Origin: Saksenaea vasiformis B4078
Taxonomy: Eukaryota > Mucoromycota > Mucoromycetes > Mucorales > Saksenaeaceae
Length of the DNA stretch: 64,000 nt
Direction: 5' to 3'
Assembly: GCA_000697055.1 (NCBI GenBank)
Contig: JNDT01002287.1
Span: 1 to 64,000 of the forward strand
Shown here: one piece after another, positions 11,476-23,005 of the stretch
Layout: every line of letters begins with the position of its first letter
Numbering within the stretch: position 1 is the first letter of the stretch
The notes under the pieces: generated by a model
What the model saw: only the letters and a program-made list of their open reading frames with translations
Told to the model about the DNA's origin: nothing
The model's database searches: none
Translations under genes and position numbers: made by a program

Positions 11476-12734
11476 ATGTTGTCCACAAGGCTCATTGTGA
11501 CGTGTGCGACCAATAAAATAATGGACTACTTGAGAAAAAATGCTGCACCTGAGTGGGATCTCCAAGAAATTTACGACTGCTACGCTAAAGCCTATGCAGA
11601 CAGAGGCCGTAGTCAGCGCATTCAAGCTATAAAGAAAGATCTTGAATTACTGTCGTTGGAGAGCTCTCTAGCAGGAAAACCGCAGCACGTATGATTAGGA
11701 ACTGGAAAAAAGTATTGGTAATGATCGGGTTGTCATCAAGAATGTGGGCTTAACATCGTGTGTGGAATCTAGGCAAAGCTTGTTTCGAAGGCCGATTCGA
11801 GCTTTAGAACTGACAACTCAGCGGCGGGAAGTCGTCCGGAGTCAAATATCGTGATCAAATATGCAAGTGTTCCAGTATTTTTTAGAAATATTATTGACCT
11901 GAACACCTCCCGTCTTCTGGATATTCAGTGAAAAGGGTTTTCAAATTAATCACGGCAATGGAGATATCAACTGCGTCTTGGGAGACGTCGACAGTCGCAC
12001 CGAGGATCATGTTGAACATAGGGTCAGAATTGTTGACATTAGGTTGCTCCTGATAAGGAGGCTAACTGGTCCTTAAGTTAGGAGTTAATACGCGTAAAAA
12101 CGAAGAAGAGGTACGACTTCCCGCAAAGGTCGTCTATTCGATACATATTTTCTGGGTTCCTAAACTATCGTAGAGCCCAAAAGCGCAAGAACACGATATA
12201 CAATCGAACTCCTCTCTTGAGGTAAAGCCATGATACTCCCTTTTAATGTATATAATACTAAACGTTATCTTGTTTCGGAACATGACATCGACTTTATATG
12301 AAAAGCAGAACGACATTTATAATGAAGAGATTCTGGCGGAATCTGAGGGTGAGTAAGTCAGCCCTGCTTAGAGATGCACGAATAGAAGCTCATGCATAAC
12401 GTTTGTTTAGTAGCAGTCGGGTGTGACGAAGAACGAAGTTAGTGTAGTGAGGTAGCAATATAAAGCGGGGTAACCTGTTGTAAAATTAATACCGTCTAGG
12501 ACATGTGGGATCGTTTACAAGGTTCTGTCGAACACAACAATCAAAAAAATTTCCGTGAAACACTGTACAAGGCAGTATTCAAGACGGTAAGCGGGAATCA
12601 CAGGAATATATCGAGTCAAGATTAGGCCGAGTGCAGATAACACATACGACACTGTAGCTAGGGAAAGGTTTATGCATGAGCGATGTTGCCGAAGTGAATG
12701 CGCTCAAGCAGCGCACTCAATCAAAGACTTGTGG

Positions 12735-12864
12735 ATAGGGCTTGAAATGGGTCAGACCCAATTGGGCCATCTATGTGGGCCCAAAGCTGACCCAAGGCCC
12801 AGCCCAGATTGGCCCAACCCAGTTAGGCCGAGCCCAACTGGATCTGACCCATTTCAAGCCCTAT
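12735..12864. mobile_element. 130-bp MITE with perfect 22-bp inverted ends
   Basis: The arms 12735-12756 and 12843-12864 are perfect reverse complements, beginning ATAGGGCTTGAAATGGGTCA. If the outer TA is the target duplication, the element starts GGGCTTGAAA and is flanked by TA, as in Tc1/mariner-type MITEs. The interior is made of GGGCC/TTGGGCC words and has no coding capacity. Confidence 0.8.
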
Positions 12865-12899
12865 GACGAACCTTAACTGGTAGAAAAAAAACAGGCCTT

Positions 12900-13151
12900 A
12901 CGGGAAAGTAGAAAATTTGGGAATTTGGGAATTTGGGAAAATGAGTGGGGTGCGCCTAACTGGGCTGGGCCTAACTGGGCTGGGCCTAACTGGACTGGGC
13001 CTATTTGGGCTGGGCCTATTTAGGCTGGGTCAACATCTTAGCCCGAGGCCCAGTTGGGCCATCTATTTGGGCCCAAAGCTGGCCCAAGTCCCAGTGAGCT
13101 GGGTCTAACTGGGCTGGGCCTTGGGACATCCTAATCCAGTTTCAAGCCCTA
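12900..13151. repeat. GC-rich minisatellite ending in a MITE-like terminus
   Basis: About five tandem copies of a ~15-bp unit, GGGCTGGGCCTAACT and variants (…TATTT), run from ~12955 to ~13030, preceded by three GGGAATTT units. The interior words match the neighbouring MITE, and the block ends TTTCAAGCCCTAT, the same terminus. It looks like a MITE relative with internal repeat expansion and a lost left end. Confidence 0.65.
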
Positions 13152-13764
13152 TTTGTGGAGAATGGTTTGACAGCTTCTCAGCCACTCTTTTATTTACTGA
13201 TCTCTCGAACGACAATACCATGGATCTTTTGAAGTATACCTTTACTATAAATGACATCTGCCCGCTGACATTGCTTATTAATACTTCTAGACTATCGACC
13301 TCACGCATTCTGTATCTAGTTAACGGCAACATGTCGAGCATCTTCCACGAATACTTTCGTAGTGAACCTGTCATGACGCGAACTTGGGATCGAATTGATA
13401 GTATTCAGGTATCAACACGCGGATCTATGAATATAAGTACATAGGAGATGTTGAAGGCTATATTGGAGGTATAGATATTACGTTCATCAAATATAGGCTC
13501 TCTTACAATAGGCTTGGTATTTTCTAGGAGGGCGAGGACGGAAAGTGTCTTGCAGATAAAGCAAAGATCAGAGAAAATATCTGTATGAAGAAATTAGAGC
13601 TGTTACGAGCCGCGGTACAGGATTTGGAATGCATGTAAATGCTCGATGTTCTAGAAGCAGCTGTGTGCGGTTGTGTGGACGCTGATCATACACTCCAAAT
13701 TAACAAGTCTGTGGACGGTGGTGCAAACTCCGCAACTTTCAGTTCATACTTCAAAGTCTTTTGC

Positions 13765-14418
13765 ACTAAAATCGTTTTGAGCTTACCGTAAACGTTTAAA
13801 TGTTTATGCTTTCCAGAAATAAACAAACCACATTCTTGCTGGCGATCTTATGATGAACTACTCAGGTCGACGATATTCCGCTGAGCGTCCGAGCCCACGC
13901 CAGACCGAATTAGCAATGTGATACATTGACTTGGCCGAGTTGTTGCAGACTGTTATACCATGATGGGAGATGCGATCGGCTGTTGCTACCTTGCTCAAAT
14001 CTCTTGTTATGCAAGCATGGCAAACCTAGAGCTAATATTTCAATAACCACGAACATAAAATAAACCGAACCAACCTGAGATGTGTAAAATTCGTCTATGG
14101 TCACCGCGACCAGCTCACCACGACACTTTCTTCTTTTAAGCGTTGGCCATACTTGTTGAACACCGCTGCTTTTTTTTTCCTTTCCACATGCCGTGCCCAC
14201 TCGCACCAAACATCCCGGATCCAAAGACTATCAAGGGAATTTTGTCCGTTGTTCGAATTGAAGACGGATTCCATTTTATTGTTTGCGGATGAGGTTTATT
14301 GACAGTAGATCTCCACGTCGATTCCGTTAGGCTGAAACGGAAGGCTTTCATCAATATCTACACCTATGTATGTATAAGATTACTTAACCAGAGCGCCACT
14401 GCAAACCTTTGGTGTTCC
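13765..14418 (-). repeat. ~655-bp inverted duplicate, copy 1 (Fanzor 3' end)
   Basis: This piece is repeated almost identically, in inverted orientation, at 22344-23005. Only scattered substitutions separate the copies, and they share the A9 frameshift and the RuvC-III deletion. Both end just beyond a TTTACGGTAAGCTCAAAACG sequence. Confidence 0.9.
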
Positions 14419-15325
14419 TTGCGGTTACAATCTCGCCTTTTTCTTTTCTTCCGATTGCGCCTTGTGTTCTTTCTCCTTCCTTTACAGTACTTCTTGCCTC
14501 CATTTACAAGCACATTTACGAGTTCCTCTGAAGCTTGCTGTGTACCTTGGTAGTTTCTAAACCGTGCCGCTGCCATTATAGAATCCATAAACAGCTACTA
14601 ACGTCGGGAAGTTTTCAAGGAAACATGTCACAAATTCATGATGACAGTCTGAAAATGCCGTTTTGTTTGTGAGCAGATTTGTTTCTATCTCGGTAATTCC
14701 CTGTGCATCTTTTTCTTTCTGAAACTTTCTTGCTCTTCTCTCGGAGCCGGTCATTGCGTAGTATTCCTTATTGGGGATCCGTTGTAGCTGATGCGACCCG
14801 GAGCCACTTCCATCTACGGCTGTAAAGACTTGGTTATGCCCCGGATCAAGAGCCCATGGCTCAAAATGACGCTTGACCTCGTCAATGCTGAGATCTTTCA
14901 AGTGCAACGCAGTGCTCGCCACGCCTCTCCTTGCCCTTCTTGCAAATAGTAAATCAACTGTGTATCCATCCGTAAGAACCTTGCAAGCAAACGATGATCA
15001 GGATCCTCAATAAACTCTTCCCAACTACAAATGTATAAAGAAATTATCATAATTAGTAATTGACGCGTTGAACTCTCCAGGTTCCATACCTATTAAATCT
15101 AAAATGGGAGAAATCAAGAACATCAAAGGATACACCAGAGTATTTATTCGGTTGCTGTGGCTTCCTTAGAGAGACGAAGCTGGACATTAGCTCGGCATTT
15201 ATCGATATAAATCGCCATTTTGTATGTGGTGCTGGGAAGACGGAGAAGAGGCGAGGCAGGGACGCATCGTCGGGTTGCTCTTCTTTTATAGCAGGACAAG
15301 ATATATTTCACACTGTAGGGAAGGC

Positions 15326-15459
15326 GGTTCCGACAATTCACCTGTTTTTGTCATTTTCAGGTAGATAGTCGTTGCAGTGTAGCACATTACTGCCAAATAT
15401 GACACAATGATTCCGACTATTTACCTGAAAATGACAAAAACAGGTGAATTGTCGGTACC
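15326..15459. mobile_element. 134-bp foldback element
   Basis: Arms 15326-15371 and 15414-15459 (46 nt each) are reverse complements with two mismatches, separated by a 42-nt loop. Each arm contains CACCTGTTTTTGTCATTTTC. It lies within the broken Fanzor copy A and would form a strong hairpin. No target duplication was resolved. Confidence 0.8.
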
Positions 15460-16934
15460 TTTTCCCCATAGTGTCAATGCCGCTAAGTAGGACCGGAGAC
15501 TCTGAAATGGCCTCTTGTGTAGCTTGTTTTAGTACGAGGGATTCTAAATCGTTGCATAGACTATCGGTAAGAGCTACCGAAGGCAGTATTGGCTCCACGC
15601 AGCCCGGCCACTCAGGAGTACCGCCTTCGATGCGCTCAAATGCATATTTGGAAGCTATTTCCATAGTGTTCCCTTTCTTAAGAATCTAAAAGAATGATCA
15701 GAAAAAGCGGTATATCATAGCAATCCGTACTGGAAACCATACATAAATTTGTGTTGTATGAACGAACATATTCTTGACTGGAAATTTTCCACTATGTTGC
15801 TTGTATAAGCGGTGGCAAGTCGAACACAGCCCTCTGTCAGTACGTCAGATGCTCGCAACCGAGTGCGTGGTGGAACAAGCAATAAAGGATGTTTTTCGCC
15901 GAATTTCTCCCACGACCCTTGAAGGTCTGGCGGTATCTTACCATTCGTCGTTGTCATCGATTTGCCAACGATAAGTTGCATGATCGAACAAAACAGGTTT
16001 TGGGTGAAACAGATTGGGGAAATATCATCGTGGTCAATGATATATTGATTAACAAATAGTTGTGTCGCAGACACAACCATTCTCAGGTACGCGGATAATT
16101 CTCGGGCGCCTGATCGAACTCGATCGCAGTACTGTTCGCGAACAATCGCGTCCAGGGTACATTTGCGAGTACATCCCTCCCAGATTTTCCAAGAGCATCT
16201 TCCAGAAGCTCACCTGTTGACTTATTGTGTGAAGTACAGTTCTTGGGCCTCATGCTTCTGTGGTCGGTCGATCCATACCCTGACAAGGAGCGGGAACGAA
16301 ATGGGTGTTGGCAGTGCGGGCTCTCCTATTCATCCGTCCGCGCTCCTTTGCCATTCCGGAGCTTTCGGCTTGTGCTTCCAAATGGTATTTTCGTTTTCTT
16401 CCAACTACCAACGACGATTTTAGTCAAAACGCAGCAACAGGGAAATAATAATGACTACCTTTGGCTTCCTTCTGAGGTCACTGGTAAGAGCGACGATCTC
16501 GGTGACCGTGTTGGCCACATGATGAACATACAAGCTGGAGTGCTGTCGCATAGTTTATCAGATTTTATGTCTTTGAATAAGCGCACATCTAACCTTTTTC
16601 GGCTTCCTCTTTTTGTAACACCTTCTGGTGCAGGTCAAGGTCAGAGGCTTTCTTCCCTTTTTTTTTCAGGAGAAGTGTAAACAACGAGCGACATCATAAA
16701 GAGCGACCATATCAATGAATGTACTTCAAAATCATAACCGTCCATCTTAAAGGAGAAAGAAAGAAAGAGGAATAAGAGGATAAAGAATGAAAAGGAAGAA
16801 AAATAACATTCACAGCAACCCCATTGAGCTTATTCTTTTAGACAGCAACTTCATGACGCAGAGTATTAGATAGACAGTAGGCCATATACATTGCTGGCTT
16901 TAATAATAGATATAAAAAATATTGGTACTTTTAC

Positions 16935-17571
16935 ACTAGGGAGCCGCCAATGCATCGATTTCGCGAGAGGCCGCATGTCAAGTATCCAAAGAAATCGTGG
17001 ATCCAGTAGTCGTCTCCTATTTGATCTTGTTCACTTTCGTTTTATACGATTGTACCTTTTGCCGCCAGATACCAGGACGTTAACCATCTTTCCTTGCTCT
17101 TTGCACCTCTTGATAGCCGTGAAACCTTATCACCGCTCTTCCGGACCGTAGAACTCAAGTACGGGGCTCATATGAAGAAAAATGCACTCCGTATAGTGGT
17201 TATACAATCCGATGTCAGACGTCTTTCCGGATTCCAGAGAGCTCTCAATCTCTTCGACCTCTTGTTCTTTCTCTTCGGCTTGCATCTGTCTATTTCAGTT
17301 CGATGAGCCCATATATGAATAATACTCGTTCGTAGATTATCGTCTTATTTCATAGCATTCATTGTTTTGGCCGTACGCAGCAGTAAGAGACCGACTAATA
17401 CCAGGATCTATGGCACATGGTATGAAATGGTCATATACATTCTCCACTGTAAGATCGTCAATCGAAAGGATCATACCCATGATTGCAACTTCCGGCTTCC
17501 GCGCTCGAGCAAACTGCACACCAATGCTGTGTCCATCACTCAGAACGACAGCCGCGCTACGGGAAAAATAA
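16935..17571 (-). pseudogene. Fanzor fragment, RuvC-I region only
   Basis: Leftward from 17519 the frame reads DHFIPCAIDPGISRSLTAAY, then EVEEIESSLESGKTSDI, VLEFYGPEER and, after a frameshift, MVNVLVSGGKRYNRIKRK. This matches the middle of the intact Fanzor (CAIDPGVRDLFTASYG, IETNFPTGKTSDI, IFDFYGPQDR, LANILINGGKKYN). Both ends are missing. Its upstream edge is cut cleanly by the AT-rich repeat beginning at 17572. Confidence 0.75.
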
Positions 17572-17790
17572 GGCTGAGAATACTTGAATTAAAGAATTCT
17601 CAGCTTTATTCAAGGATGATCCCTTAATTCAAGGATAATTTAAAGCTTTATTCAACAATCGATCCTTTAATTCAAGGTTAACAAAAAATAAAATAAAACA
17701 GTATTTATTCTTTAATCGCAGGATAAAAATCAAACTTTATTCAAGGATTGATTCATGATTCAAGGATAAGACTATTTCACATGTAACACA
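17572..17790 (-). repeat. AT-rich palindromic MITE-like repeat
   Basis: Built from alternating TTTATTCAAGGAT and CCTTTAATTCAAGG words that pair with each other, with a terminal hairpin GCTGAGAAT...ATTCTCAGC at 17573-17604. The reverse complement matches 780-900. It abuts a truncated Fanzor fragment. Confidence 0.7.
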
Positions 17791-18479
17791 GGCTGTAATT
17801 CTGTTGAATCAACTTTTTATTCGTCGCAAAATGACTTCACAAAATCACAATAGATGCTTTCTAACTACAATCGAAATACCACCTTGCTTTTACCCGATTT
17901 TGTGTTGAAAAGGGCTTCTAGTTTATTGCATTGTGTAAGCGTGCAACTACCAGAGTCATTCTATACTTAAGCAGTTAAAAACGATTTCTATGTAGCTTGC
18001 AACGTCGCTGCTTTCAGGTGTCATATCCGCATAATCTTCAGGTAGGACTTCAAAGCTGATAGGTATACTTTTAGATTCTATCGCACCAAAAAAAAAAAAA
18101 ATTGGTATACCTTGCAATCTCCTCATCAACAGTATCCTGGTATCATTGTCTTAGTACACAACAAGTATGGCATATTTTGTACCTTTTCGCGTCGCTTAAG
18201 ATATTGTTGCACATTGCCCCACTTATATTGCAGCAGCCATTTGGCAGCCCATGAACTTTTACATTCATTCAATGGCATTCCCACGCTGGCAGCTTACCGT
18301 TCCAAAGCGAGCACAGCGTCCCGTTGACGAGGGGCAGGGATTTCACTCCAGGGGATAGAGGAGTCCTCCAGTCCCAAAGCGATGCAAAGCTTTGTTATGG
18401 TATCAAAGACGAAAGAGCGAAGGTGGGCCAAAGAAATTCTGGCGTACATACGATACCAGAAGGGCCATCGACAAAGGCC
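17791..18479. other. Intergenic, no recognisable gene
   Basis: Short unsupported ORFs only. The right part (18250-18479) may be the 3' part of the leftward ORF that follows, but frames do not join cleanly. Confidence 0.35.
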
Positions 18480-18824
18480 TCACCTTCCTTCTGTTGTTGA
18501 CGATGACAACTGGGCGAGGTCGTTCCTTGTTACTTCCCGGGCTACAATATTGGAGGTCTCTTGCTCCGCGTTATCGGTCTCCGTTTCCTTCAAATTGTCA
18601 AGCTTCCCCGATATCGCACGGATTTCATTCTCTTGCCAATCCAGCCTCTGCTGTTGCTCAGCAAGAGTTCGCTCAATCTTTTCGAGACGGTTTGAAACGC
18701 GTTCAATGGCAATAAGAATATCTCTAATGGTGATCTTGGGTTGAGAACAGAAACGAGGCACAAATTTACAAACTAAGTTACTCATAATTAAAATGGGCAT
18801 CGCTAGGTTGCACAAGATAATCAT
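18480..18824 (-). CDS. Hypothetical coiled-coil protein
   Basis: A 114-codon ORF with a hydrophobic start and then a heptad-like charged region around IAIERVSNRLEKIERTLAEQ and LDWQENEIRAISGKL, a likely coiled coil. It reads out at TTEGR where a further exon may follow. No family is recognised. It lies head to head with the CACTA-type transposase and may be a companion ORF of that element or an unrelated fragment. Confidence 0.35.
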   Translation of the reverse strand: MIILCNLAMPILIMSNLVCKFVPRFCSQPKITIRDILIAIERVSNRLEKIERTLAEQQQRLDWQENEIRAISGKLDNLKETETDNAEQETSNIVAREVTRNDLAQLSSSTTEGR

Positions 18825-18875
18825 GAGAACATTTGAGATAAGCCCCGTTGAACTTTTTCTTCTTCACTAACTATC

Positions 18876-21869
18876 ATGAAGAATCAACGTCGCATTAGGA
18901 GAAAAAAGGTTGTGGAAAGCAATCGTATTAGATGTGCCTGGTGTCAGAAACGCGTATTTCGAAAGAGCTACACCAAACATTCCAGAGAATGTTCGCAAGG
19001 AAATTCTGGGGGAATGTTTACAATGCAAGTCGAGGAACAGCTTTTGCCGTAAGGTCTAGAAGATGTCCTAGCGTGGAATAACTGTTTAGTACACATATGT
19101 AGCCAATTATCCTCACAGGCTGCAGAGTCGCAGGTGAGTTTACGTCAAGTGTGGACACTACAAACCAAATTGACAATACAGATACCATCATGGATGATTT
19201 CTATGACTTTGATGATGAAGTCGAATCTGTTAATACCCGCAATAACGTTAGCACAGTTGCAGACCCAGGTACATAACCTTGCCTTTAAGCGAAGCTAACC
19301 GTTGTAAAGAGGGGGATGACCACGAAGGCTGTACACCACTAGAGTATGAGTTTGACATAGAAGGCCATAAGGAAGACCCTGTGGTAGCCGATAGTGTAAA
19401 GATGCTTCAGGTTATGATCAAGAATGGAGTATCTGAGGCCACATAATGAAGTTCTTCAAATGGTCAATGACATTGTCTCGCGAGCAAATCCAGGTACATC
19501 TCAGGTACGTAGCTACCATAATAACTGCTGTATAGAATAGGAGCACCTATTGTCGCCGCGCATGTCTTACAAGGCTGCAGAAAAGTTATACCCCGTCAAG
19601 CTCAAAAGCTATGACATGTGCAAGAACGGGTGTGAACTGTATGTGGATAATGACGAGTCTGAGACATGCGGGCACTGTCATGAGCCTAGATACATGCAGC
19701 GCAGATATAATCAAGGACGTCCTGTGCCGCATGCTGTCGCAGAGATGCTCCCACTCGGCAAGCAATTAGCCTTCATGTTGCATGACCCTGCAACACGGGA
19801 GCTTCTTGCATATCGCGATGAGAGTGAGCGTCAGGCCGGCAATTACAGAGACGTCTTTGATGGGTCTGCAAATCGCGAAATGGCAAGAGACCTGTTCAAG
19901 AACAAGCATGATATCGCAATCGGCTTGTATATCGACGGTTTCCAGCCCTTCAGTAACAGTCCTTACAGCATGACGATAATTCATGCAGTTATACTGAACA
20001 TCGATCCTTCATTGCGGTACTATTTGGTCTCATATACATGTTTCTGACTATCTAATTAATTAGCTACGAAAACAAGCACATGATTCAGCTGTGTTTGATA
20101 CCAGGTCCAAAGAAACCAAAGGATCTGTTGTCCTTCCTTTCACCTATTCTAACAGAGTTAGAGGCGCTACAGAGCGCAGGTATGAAGGTAAAGACTGGAT
20201 CTGCAGATATACGGGCCAAGGTCCACCTGCTCTTTGTGACAGGGGACATACCAGGTGTCTCCTCCATTGCGAATCACTTCGGACATATGTCCTGGCATGG
20301 TTGTCGTGTATGCAAGATCAAAGGGAAGAAGAAGCCAGAAGGGCCTAGCGGTATATATTTTCCGATGGCGTCTGCCTCTGAGTGGCGATCTCTGGAGGAA
20401 TACCGCACTGGAAACATGGTAAGCTCATTTTTGCAAAATGATACCGTATTGATGTGCGACCGAAAGCATGGGCTTGCACAGCCAGCCCGCTTTGTGTCTT
20501 TACAGTCCTTCCGCGGTCCAGAGTTCTGGGGCCTTGATGAGATGCATCTCTTTGGGCATGGTATTGGCCACCAATTCTTTCTGTCCTTACAAGGCAAATA
20601 TACCTTGCCTGATAAAACTGGCCCGTTTGACCTGTAGTTCGAGATAATTGAGGGTATCATGAAAGATATGGAGGCTTCCTGCAATCATATACTGACAGCC
20701 TTTCAGGGCAAGGCAAAGTAAGGGCAGTAGACTGGATTGGTTTCCTCCTCTACGTTGTCCCTACACTTGTTGTCCCGAAGATCGCAACACCAGAAGCCCG
20801 AAAGGCTATCTTGGCCCTGGTTCGCGCGTGCCAGCTGACCCTCCAGTACCAGATAAGTGAGTTGGAGATAACCGATATTCAAAGATAACTTGGCCAGGTT
20901 TTTTTTCTTGAGGAATGCTACTATAACTATCCTCTTCCTACAATTAGAGCCATATCGACTTGGCACAGTTTCCTGCAGCAAAGTGTCGACGAAGGGACAT
21001 TCTCCCTTGCTCTATTTACACCAGTGCAACACTACTTCTCCCAAGCGCCTGACATGATCCAAAGGCTTGGACCCCTGCGATATTTCAGTGCCAGGTCAAT
21101 GGAAAGAACAATTAGACTGTACAGCAGGTTCATCAAGTCAAACAGCGCACCAGGACCGAATACTGCCAAAGTCATGAAGAAGCTCGCAATGTCGCGATAC
21201 ATTGGGTTTAGGATGGAGGATGAAGAAGAACAAGCAGAAGAAGGTCAGCGCGACCCATTTCCTGGTCAGACCACCGATGCTCTTATGGAGCCAGAACTTC
21301 GAGTGAGGGCAAGATCTGTTTCCTTAGAAACGGTGGAGAAGATTGGTGACCTTGATAGCCAGGTCCTGCAACGGGCACTTGTGCGCTTCTACTTCCGAAT
21401 GGGCCTTTCTGGTGTCATAGCCAAAGACATAACTTATGGTGGCAGTCTTTGGCAAAATCACCAAGCCTTCGGGAGCCTGTTGCAGCATTCTTCATGCAAT
21501 CGCGTTGCGTATTATGTGAGGCTAAACATAAGCGTTGCCAGGTAAAGTGCAGTATACTTTCTATGTCCGTAATAATTCTCGATAATAGATATGCGACTTC
21601 CAGCCGTCCCACGCAGATGGAGAGTAGGTGGTATTTTGGCCGCGTATACTTTTATTTCCAACATGTCCACAATGGTGAAAGGCAGACTCTTGTGGCGGTT
21701 GGCATATACAGCCCAGTTACCGACCGACTATCTGGAAGCATCTACTTCCAGCCGTCTGCGGCGGACAAAATCATAGTTGTCGACGCTCGGGCTATAGATG
21801 ACTTCGTTGGGCTGTTGACCGAAACGCGTTCAGGAGTTGCTATTGCTCGTTATGCCATTTCGCCATGAA
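18876..21869 (+). pseudogene. CACTA/EnSpm-type transposase (Tnp2-like), decayed
   Basis: The N-terminus MKNQRRIRRKKVV carries a zinc motif CAWCQKRVFRKSYTKHSREC. Introns at 19049-19118, ~19270-19310 and ~19504 connect it to the core: SYDMCKNGCELYVDND, GHCHEPRY, then GLYIDGFQPFS with a likely catalytic Asp, LCLIPGPKKPKDLLSFL, TGDIPGVSSIANHFGHMS and CRVCKIKGKK. This pattern is known for Tnp2 (Transposase_21) of CACTA elements. The C-terminal part runs through MERTIRLYSRFIKSN to RWYFGRVYFYFQHVHNGE, stop near 21869. Damage includes a frame break near 19445, an in-frame TAG after GPFDL (20636) and a frameshift near 20715. CACTA termini were not identified. This is a relic of a cut-and-paste element. 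Confidence 0.78.
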
Positions 21870-22029
21870 TGGTAACAGAACACAGTGGCGGCAATATTGG
21901 CAGTCTTCGTCTGATTTAGCGCATAGCGAGAGAGGTAAGTGTTCCACGTCGAAATAGCTCTCTAACAGGCATTGAAGCCAATGGCGAAGAATAGCATTGA
22001 TTTTATACGTGGATAAACCATCAATAATA

Positions 22030-22330
22030 CATGAATTCGCTAATAAAAGAATTCCTATCCTTTAAAATAGAACGTGAATAAGACATGCATTCAAGGATAC
22101 GTGCGATTTAATCCTTTAAAATAAGACATGAACAAGACGTGGAATCAGCGATAAGCATGTTCTTATCCTTTAAAATATGCCTTGAATAAGACATACATTC
22201 AAGGATAAGTAAGTGCGATTTAATCCATTAAAAATAAGACATGAATAAGACCGGCTTAAGCAGAATTCAGACCTTATTATATCTTATTTTCATGTCTTAT
22301 TAAAGGATGCATCCTTTAATCCAAGCCTAA
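22030..22330. repeat. Tandem ~55-bp AT-rich repeat array
   Basis: About four imperfect units, each beginning ATCCTTTAAAATA and containing GACATGAATAAGAC, often with CATTCAAGGATA. The array ends with a larger palindrome around AAAGGATGCATCCTTTAAT. Word content resembles the 17572-17790 family. It directly precedes the translocated Fanzor fragment. Confidence 0.65.
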
Positions 22331-22343
22331 TTTTTCTCGTAGT

Positions 22344-23005
22344 GACCGCAAGGAGCAGCAGAGGTTTGCAGTGGCGCTCTGGTTAAGTAATCTTATACAT
22401 ACATAGGTGTAGATATTGATGAAAGCCTTCCGTTTCAGCCTAACGGAATCGACGTGGAGATCTACTGTCAATAAACCTCATCCGCAAACAATAAAATGGA
22501 ATCCGTCTTCATTTCGAACAACGGACAAAATTCCCTTGATAGTCTTTGGATCCGGGATGTTTGGTGCGAGTGGGCACGGCACGTGGAAAGGAAAAAAAAA
22601 GCAGCGGTGTTCAACAAGTATGGCCAACGCTTAAAAGAAGAAAGTGTCGTGGTGAGCTGGTCGCGGTGACCATAGATGAATTTTACACATCTCAGGTTGG
22701 TTCGGTTTATTTTATGTTCGTGGTTATTGAAATATTAGCTCTAGGTTTGCCATGCTTGCATAACAAGAGATTTGAGCAAGGTAGCAACAGCCGATCGCAT
22801 CTCCCATCATGGTATAACAGTCTGCAACAACTCGGCCAAGTCAATGTATCACATTGCTAATTCGGTCTGGCGTGGGCTCGGACGCCCAGCGGAATATCGT
22901 CGACCTGAGTAGTTCATCATAAGATCGCCACCAAGAATGTGGTTTGTTTATTTCTGGAAAGCATAAACATTTAAACGTTTACGGTAAGCTCAAAACGATT
23001 TTAGT
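22344..23005 (+). pseudogene. Fanzor C-terminal fragment, inverted duplicate
   Basis: Near-identical inverted copy of 13765-14418: MMKAFRFSLTESTW, VFGSGMFGASGHG, frameshift in an A9 run, DEFYTSQ, a GT-AG intron, VCHACITRDL, then the same loss of the RuvC-III aspartate. It lacks everything upstream and is not functional. Confidence 0.85.

Larger units (their letters stand above)
11476..13638 (+). pseudogene. Decayed paralogue of the 7498-9721 gene
   Basis: The block restarts with MDYLRKNAAPEWDLQEIY (ATG 11521), matching MDYFRRNAATEWEPQKIY, and keeps the IQAIKKDLELLSLE stretch. Nucleotide similarity continues to about 12280 but is broken by several stops. Later exon-like pieces keep splice signals: MTSTLYEKQNDIYNEE (12282-12348), DMWDRLQGSVEHNNQ (12500-12586), a piece ending WDRIDSIQ at 13408, and a last one of 37 codons with stop at 13636-13638. 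A MITE and a GC-rich minisatellite lie between the second and third pieces. Either this is a dead paralogue or the 3' half is a separate small gene; the first is more likely. Confidence 0.5.
13765..16680 (-). pseudogene. Fanzor-type (eukaryotic TnpB-like) nuclease, broken copy A
   Basis: Read leftward, the order matches the intact Fanzor at 25275-28046. First comes a zinc knuckle VCSSCGQHGHRDRRS (~16530), then a second knuckle remnant STDHRSMRPKNC (~16240), then helical REC pieces (16080-15715, ATSYTSNIVENFQ-like; 15664-15480). RuvC-I follows with DPGHNQVFTA (~14840), then the arginine-rich linker (14364-14588), VFGSGMFG (~14230) and DEFYTSQ (~14090), then VCHACITRDL after an intact GT-AG intron. 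It is dead: a frameshift lies in an A9 run (~14170), stops interrupt the middle, and the C-terminal zinc/RuvC-III segment has lost the residues between CNN and SAKSM, so the last catalytic Asp is gone. A 134-bp foldback element sits inside. Confidence 0.8.

Noticed and set aside
13700..13765. Right terminal repeat of Fanzor copy A (GGTGGTGCAAACTCCGC)
   Set aside because: The orientation is wrong for an outer end and the match to the TTTGCGCCGCC core is weak.
22030..22330. Repeats considered as a centromere or replication origin
   Set aside because: Only about four imperfect units; word content ties them to the MITE-like family.
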